From assembly GCF_016802725.1 (NCBI RefSeq), contig NC_052671.1:17064731-17128730 (forward strand): a DNA stretch of 64,000 nt. Direction: 5' to 3'. Below the pieces are notes generated by a model. That model was not told where the DNA came from and did no database searches. It worked only from the letters and a program-made list of their open reading frames with translations. The DNA comes from Solenopsis invicta. Lineage: Eukaryota > Arthropoda > Insecta > Hymenoptera > Formicidae. Shown here one piece after another: positions 58,203 to 64,000 of this stretch. The position numbers were made by a program, and so were the translations under genes. Within the stretch, counting starts at the first letter, position 1, and each line of letters starts with the position of its first letter.

Positions 58203-59036
58203 AATGCAAACAAAAGTTTCAATTTGACAATGTAGCATTTTGCCACTAAACACTTCTATTGCGATTTCAAAACAATCGAAATCGCTACTTTTTTGTTGCT
58301 GGTTTTTTAATAAAGGCTACAGTTCTACAATATTTTTATAAATAATGCACAATATGGATATTGTTATTGATCAGTAGTCCAAAATATTTGCTGATCAATA
58401 TGATATACAACAGTTACGTGCGCCGCAGCACTAAAGAGGCACGATCGGTTTGTTGAGAACAGAATACGGCCTTGCAAGAATTTTATGAAGAAACAGGAAA
58501 TTTATTTTATGGCCCTGGAATAGCAGATTAGCTATAAATATCCAAAAATTATTGGTTATCTGTAAACTTTAAATAAAGTTTAAACACGGTTTCCTCAAAA
58601 CCAATTTTCGAGCGCTGTGTAATATAGCTCAAAAAATTTTCAAACAATGAACTTCTCCTTACGTATTCTTTAACATCTTTACAACATGAACCTACTTTTA
58701 TATAAATATTTTTCAATAAATAACTGTTTTTTGTTAACAGAAAAAATACATTTTTTTAAACAACTAGTAAACACTAATTGTTTAAAAAAATGTATTTTTT
58801 CTTTTTAATATCACTATTTTTTCCATTTTATATTTTTTCACTTTAAAATAAGCTTATGCTGAGCGTATACTCATTAACTAAAGTTTTCATTTAAAATTCT
58901 TTATTTCAAATAAAAGTAGCAGGCTCTGTACTGCACGACACATAGCATCTTTTTTTCTTGAATGCTTGGACATATGTTCTTGTAATTCTAATATTTAAAG
59001 ATACACTATAATAATAAAATGTCTTTTTTAAATCTT
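58203..59036. other. AT-rich spacer with a perfect hairpin
   Basis: Contains the hairpin at 58739-58802. If the terminal exon is real this is intron. Confidence 0.45.
58739..58802. repeat. Perfect 25-bp inverted repeat, 14-nt loop
   Basis: Arms starting AGAAAAAATACATTTT match perfectly in inverted orientation. It is A/T only apart from two C or G per arm. Confidence 0.9.
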
Positions 59037-59038
59037 CA

Positions 59039-60574
59039 CCCTTACAAAAATGGACTATTGTAACTATTAGTAAAACTATTAATAAAACTATTGGATTATT
59101 TGTTATAGTTTTTTCGCGGATTATTGGGACGAACTATTACACAGAACTATTGAAAAATTATTTGAGTCCAATAATCACTACAATTTATATAGTCATATAA
59201 AATATGTATTGATAAATCAATAATTAAGCGTAATAAATTATAGTTTCCAAAAAAAAAATATTTCTTTTTTTTGTTCAAAAAGATTAAATAAAGATTAAAT
59301 TTGAATTAAACATTTATGTACAAGATTTAATAACAATACAAATTGTTATTTTTACATGTAAAAATAATAAAATTTTATCTGGAACAGCGAACCACATACA
59401 CATCACATTTGAAAAAGAATGGGAACGAAATTCGTCGCAAGGTTACAACAATTAATTCCCAAAAGTTTTACTGAAGCGATTTAGAAAGAGGGTCACGGTG
59501 GCGCCTAGATATAATGCCTGTGGCCGCACTCGACTCACGAGAAAATCCCCCGCGGCATGACCACCTAGTGGAAGCCGCGCAACCTGCGATGGCGCGAAGA
59601 CTAGTGTCGCGAAAAAGCTTTGAGACATAGTACAAAGTCTATGTTTGAGACTCAAAACCAAAGCAAATCGCTCAATTTTTGAGAGCACTATAATATGTTT
59701 TTACGTGTAAAATAACTATTAATAATTGAATGTCTTGGATTTTAATCGTATTCGGTATCTCTGAAATGATTTATAAATGTTTTTCATTTCATAAATAATA
59801 TACGTTTTCAATAAACCTTTAATTAACTATACCGAATGTGTATAAAATATGTTTATTATTTGTTTAAATATTGCTGCAATAAAAACGTATAAATATAATT
59901 TACGCTTAAACTTTTACTAATATATTTAAAAAGTATATCATATCTGGATATTAAATCCTATTTTTGATACGTTATTTAAAAGGACAACTTTTACAAATCA
60001 TAAACGTATTTAAGAAACGTTTAATTAGTATATGATAGTATTTTATAGTATTTTTATACGTGTTATAAACGTAAATATATTTCTGGCATTTTATAAATTA
60101 TTTATCAACGTATAAAATACGTTTCGTATTATATACGTAATAAGAACGATTATTATAAACGTATATTGCACTAACGTATAAAAACCGTTCTACCTATATA
60201 CATATCTGCCACATACCTATACCTGTTTTATACCATACTTGCGTTTAATAAACGTATAAAACAATCCAGTTCTTATTAGGTTTATTGTGAACAGTCGACT
60301 AATAATATTAACTACTAAAAGTAGTGTGCTGGTGATTATTCCAAATGACCTGATTATGAAATCAATAATCATTTCATAAAAGAACTATTGGGGAATGATT
60401 ATTGCAAATAATCTCATTATGAAATCAATAATCACTCATTCAAAAACTATTAGGAAATGATTATTGCGAATAATCCAATCATTAGATGCTACATAATCCT
60501 TATTAGAAAATGAATAATCACTATTGTAAATCAATAGTGATTATTGGCTTTCCAACAGTTCATTTCCGTAAGGG
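59039..60574. mobile_element. Non-autonomous element with CCCTTAC ends and internal repeats
   Basis: Inverted ends CCCTTAC(AA/GG)AAATG(G/A)ACT(A/G)TTG delimit about 1.5 kb. The left part repeats AACTATTA(G/T)-type units. Around 59450-59700 is a GC-rich block whose minus-strand 78-aa frame shows no known motif. From about 59870 to 60260 the phrase ATAAACGTATAA recurs many times. From 60330 to 60550 three to four units of about 88 bp begin GGAATGATTATTGC. No transposase. Confidence 0.6.
59870..60265. repeat. AAACGTATAA motif array
   Basis: A dozen or more TACGT/ACGTA-centred words (TAAACGTAT, ATACGTGTTATAAACG, AACGTATAAAATACG) recur at irregular spacing, often in both orientations. Confidence 0.6.
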
Positions 60575-60790
60575 CAGTTAGGTAATAAAGTATACTAAGT
60601 TTCAAAAAGATTGATTCCATACATTTTTCACAATAAATTCCTAAATATTGGTGTATTTCTAGTTGTTTACATAGCATTTTCCTTCCCTTCCCCCCCTTTA
60701 AGATACATGCTAACTTACTTCAATTACAAGATATAATAGATCATAAACAAACTTCCAAAAGAAGAGTTTTTATGAAATAAACTTTGCTTG

Positions 60791-60920
60791 TTTCCATCAC
60801 CAACGCAGATTAACTTTGATCTCAGTTTAACTTACTTTTTATATTTTTTTAGTTATAAGAATTGGAAAAAAGTAAAGAGTAAGTTAAACTGCGATCAAAG
60901 TTAATCTACATTGGTGGAAA
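60791..60920. mobile_element. 130-bp palindromic MITE
   Basis: Inverted repeats of about 50 bp share TTTCCA(C)CAA, AGATTAACTTTGAT and CAGTTTAACTTACT at both ends around an AT-rich loop. Non-coding. Confidence 0.75.
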
Positions 60921-62318
60921 TGGCCGTTAGATTTTTAGATTTTCAATAATAGAAAAAGATAGAATATTATAAAATGCAGAGAAGGTACGACAAGCGTGAA
61001 ATATTATATATCAGATATGTGGAATATTATATTTCGTATAATTTGAATTTTAAGAGCAGTTATTAAAATTATTCATTAAATATTGTTGAATTTAATGTGT
61101 GTATGAATTCGGCAAATAAAGTCATGTCATATGCGGGCTGTGGTTGTGGAATGTAAACATCTGCCATTGTGCTTCTCTCTTGCGACTTTACAATCTCATT
61201 GTAGACGTTTTATAATGTTTATTAAAAGCAAAAAAGAAATATTTAAAAAAATTTTAAATTTTATTTGAAAAACTGTTTAGCCAAAAAATTAAAAAAAAAT
61301 TTTTTTTAATAAAATATATTTTATAAAATGTTTGTAAAATCTTGTTTTGTAACACTTATTTGTGTGTAATATCTACAGAAGATCATTAACTTTTTATAAA
61401 TACTAGAACAACACAAGTGCACGCTATGCGCGCGCTATTTATTTTATGCATATAACTAAATATAAATAATAAAAATTTCAAAAATTAATTACACATTTAT
61501 AATTAAGAATAGAGTTCACAATGAAAATGACAGATCATGTTCTTGACGACAGATTATGAATAAACAAAAATAGAATATGATCTGTTTTATTATTAAATGT
61601 TTATAAAATTATCATTAATAAACACTAGAAAACATTTTTCCATTTGTTGATAAATTGCCTTTTATTTAATCCTGTGAAAAAAGTGAACACTTATATATTT
61701 AGAACGCTCTTATAAAAATATTAGCACGCTTTCTTTGTCATTCTATTTTTATCGCTTAAAGTAAACAAGAATAGAATAACAACAAAGCACGCTAAGATCT
61801 TTATACAAATCTTAATAATTAAATATCGAGAGAGAAACGTAATTAAAACTCGCTTTTTTCATCTTTTCGAAGTACATTATAGGCAATTTAATTAGCAGAA
61901 ACGAAGAAAACAATTTCTTTGAACTTAATAAATTGTATTGTACCCAAACAAATTTATTTGAAATGAGCCAAACAAATTAATTTTTGAATCAATAAGTATG
62001 ACCACTAATAGTCACTTTCGCCAAAATAATAGAGATTTTTTGAATTAAATAAAATTTTTATTCAAACAAATAATGTTTCGTTAAGCATATGTTGTTTAAA
62101 TAAAACAATTTTTAGCAACTTTTAGTTAAATAAATTAATAAAAGGATAACCCCTGTTGAATCAGACAAAGTAAACAATAAATATGCAGATGATTGCAGAA
62201 ATACAATCAAGTTTATTGTAATTGAGAATTCACAGTGGACGTTCAGTGCAGCAAAGAGAAGTGAAGAACAAAAGATAATATCGCGCACGATGCTACGCGT
62301 CTGGTCGATTACTGAGAG
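60921..62318. other. AT-rich stretch with dispersed repeat copy
   Basis: Holds the 61095-61405 repeat. The rest shows nothing recognisable. Confidence 0.45.
61095..61405. repeat. Dispersed repeat, copy 2 (pair with 45000-45325)
   Basis: See copy 1. Same orientation, moderate divergence throughout. Confidence 0.75.
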
Positions 62319-62602
62319 TGTGGTCAAGTTGACGCTACAGATGCTGTGAATTCTTTGACTGGTCAATTTGTAAAATTCTTTGTTCTGATTGATAATCAAA
62401 TACTTCGAAGTATTTGTAGTGTCTAGTTGGCCTCCGCCTGAGTCGATAAAGGGTGCGGTCAATTAAGTTGATGTCACGAATGCTTTGAAACATCCTTTGG
62501 TTAATCGATTTGTAAAATTCTTTGTTCTGATTGGTTAATTAAATACTTCGGAGCATTTACAGCGTCTAATTGACCTCAGGCAGACATAGTAAATCGATAA
62601 TA
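62319..62602. repeat. Tandem duplication, unit about 135 to 149 bp
   Basis: Both units contain TTTGTAAAATTCTTTGTTCT, AATACTTCG(A/G)AG(T/C)ATTT and GTCTA(G/A)TTG(G/A)CCTC. The minus-strand frame 62112-62462 crosses it and is not considered a gene. Confidence 0.75.
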
Positions 62603-63280
62603 AGCGGAAGATTCAAATATTTTAATTTAAAAGTATAAAAACAGAAAATTTGGGTTTTTTTTATATTACTGCAACATAATCAATCAAATGCAAGTTTTAT
62701 TGTCTTGGCTCAATATTATAATAAAAGAATACACAGAAGAAAACATAACAATAGATTAAAAATTTAAGAATAAAAATTGTATAATTAAAACTTTAATAAA
62801 GATAATTCTATTAAATCATATTAGATGTATAAATAAAGCAGAGACGAATACTTTGACTTTTCTGGATATAGAATATCTCATCGAAGCGGAAGGGGGAAAG
62901 TGATTTCAATAACATACAAATATTTTAGTGTGTTGTAGAGTGCAACGTGGGCATTCTAATCAAATACTATTTTTTATTAAATCACTTAAATTTCTTAAAA
63001 TTTGTCGAAAATTAAAATATTTTTTTTAAATACCCCGAATTCTCTGGGTGTGGAATTCCATACCCATGGGAGCTGTGAGTGTGGAAAAATCCATATCCTA
63101 CATAAGGAAGTCGCCGTGTATGAAATAAAGAATCCAAAATTTGTCTAAGCTGTTACAAAAATAATTTAAAATTAATTAAACCAAGAAAAGACATCAATTT
63201 TTGCTTTCTTTTATGGTTATTTAATGTTGATTAAAAATGATATTGTGAAAGACTCAACATATTTGACACTGTATTCTTTA
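62603..63280. other. AT-rich stretch, nothing recognised
   Basis: A short inverted pair GAATTC(T)CTGGGTGTGGAATTC lies near 63037-63060. No gene. Confidence 0.45.
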
Positions 63281-64000
63281 CAAATGTTAACAGGGGAAAA
63301 ATGCTGCAAAAGCGTGCGCATCAATTTGTTCTTCTTTCAGCAATATGGGCACACATTGATTTCAATGATTTAAAAGCACTAATTTCAATCTAATACACAA
63401 AAAACTTCTTGAAGACCCTTCGAAAGTTTAATGATAATTTAGAGCAATTATTCGCTGAGAATTCGGTACAAAATCACGAAAACGGTTTACAGAGCAAGAG
63501 TAACACAACAAACCATTTCCAAACATCTACACAAGATGTAAAAGAAAGATATAAAGATCCATAAAGAAAGAAAATGACTTCCGAAAGAAAATGAACTTAC
63601 TGAAACCAACAAAAATCACCAAGGAACTGTGTATCTTTCTCTTCTTAAATTAAGCAACGTAAAAAGGCTTTGTTGTGGAAAATTATTACAAGCGAAAAAT
63701 GAATATTTTATGACAATCCGAAACGCAAGAAGCCATGGATCCCAGCGAATTTATCAACATTGATTGGAAAGCCCGAGTGCTTCGAAAAGAAAGTTCTGTT
63801 CTGCATTTGATGGGATGTATATTAAGGGCGTTATTAATTATGAGTTGATGCAATAAAACAATTACGGCGGACTTGTATCAACATCAATTAATCCGCTTGA
63901 GTCAGGAATTGCAATGAAAACGCCCGTATATTGATAAAGGAGAATGTCCTGTGAAATTGCTGCATGTCAACGCCAGACCGCACATTGTTTCTAATACAAA
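63281..64000 (+). pseudogene. Decayed mariner transposase, runs off the window
   Basis: Plus-strand fragments in shifting frames resemble mariner transposase of a different lineage from the 32944 copy. They are FYDNPKRKKPW (63690-63740), FCIWWD-like text, then TITADLYQHQLIRLSQEL (about 63860-63910) and LLHVNARPHIVSNT at the very end. The region of the first catalytic aspartate is lost, a stop lies inside it, and the second reads HVN instead of the usual HDN. It is clearly inactive. The 5' limit is uncertain. Confidence 0.75.

Noticed and set aside
1..64000. CRISPR arrays, bacterial operons, ribosome binding sites
   Set aside because: No regularly spaced direct repeats with unique spacers. 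Composition, splice sites and element types are eukaryotic.
1..64000. tRNA and rRNA genes
   Set aside because: I scanned by eye for B-box-like GGTTCGAATCC and conserved rRNA blocks and saw none. tRNAscan-SE or Infernal would be decisive.

Overview
The window looks like AT-rich, gene-poor chromosomal DNA from an insect, most probably a hymenopteran such as an ant. That assignment is an inference from three things: the base composition, the transposon mix (mariner, Penelope-like with a GIY-YIG endonuclease, Gypsy, piggyBac-type and 8-bp-TSD MITEs), and short exons with canonical splice sites separated by kilobase introns. Nothing here is bacterial. No rRNA, tRNA or CRISPR array was recognised.

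Host genes are sparse. Three minus-strand exons at 11859-11751, 7428-7261 and 4342-4007 look like one gene for a multi-pass membrane protein that runs off the left side. The last two join phase 0 to phase 0. A separate minus-strand terminal exon with a strong acceptor lies at 58198-57994. Weaker host signals are a broken coding relic at 6404-6174, a TATA-like site at 20321 and a possible 5' exon near 45860-46072.

Most of the rest is mobile DNA. From 16 to 25 kb there is a run of MITEs, including a clean piggyBac-type element with TTAA ends and a deleted mariner. From 28.6 to 34.3 kb there is a nest. One large fold-back element (28611-32790, arms about 1.14 kb) was later split by a different TA-flanked palindrome in its left arm (28976-30262) and by a fold-back mariner derivative in its right arm (31887-32422). 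A nearly intact mariner (32944-34264) lies just beyond it. From 41.1 to 44.0 kb two Penelope-like fragments lie head to head, each carrying a hammerhead-ribozyme-like motif near its 3' end. At 44.4 kb a small element with an 8-bp target duplication carries a 10-bp minisatellite. Further palindromic elements follow at 48.2 and 49.0 kb.

The best defined element is a complete-length Gypsy (Ty3-type) LTR retrotransposon at 50870-57253. Its 432-bp LTRs differ at only two adjacent bases and its TSD is ATTT. It has a repeat-built leader, a gag with a SAP-like N-terminus and a (QSLQG)n tract, then protease, RT, RNase H and a DD35E integrase. The coding region is nevertheless broken by one stop codon and four frame changes. 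The right end of the window holds another MITE-rich stretch and a decayed mariner running off the edge.
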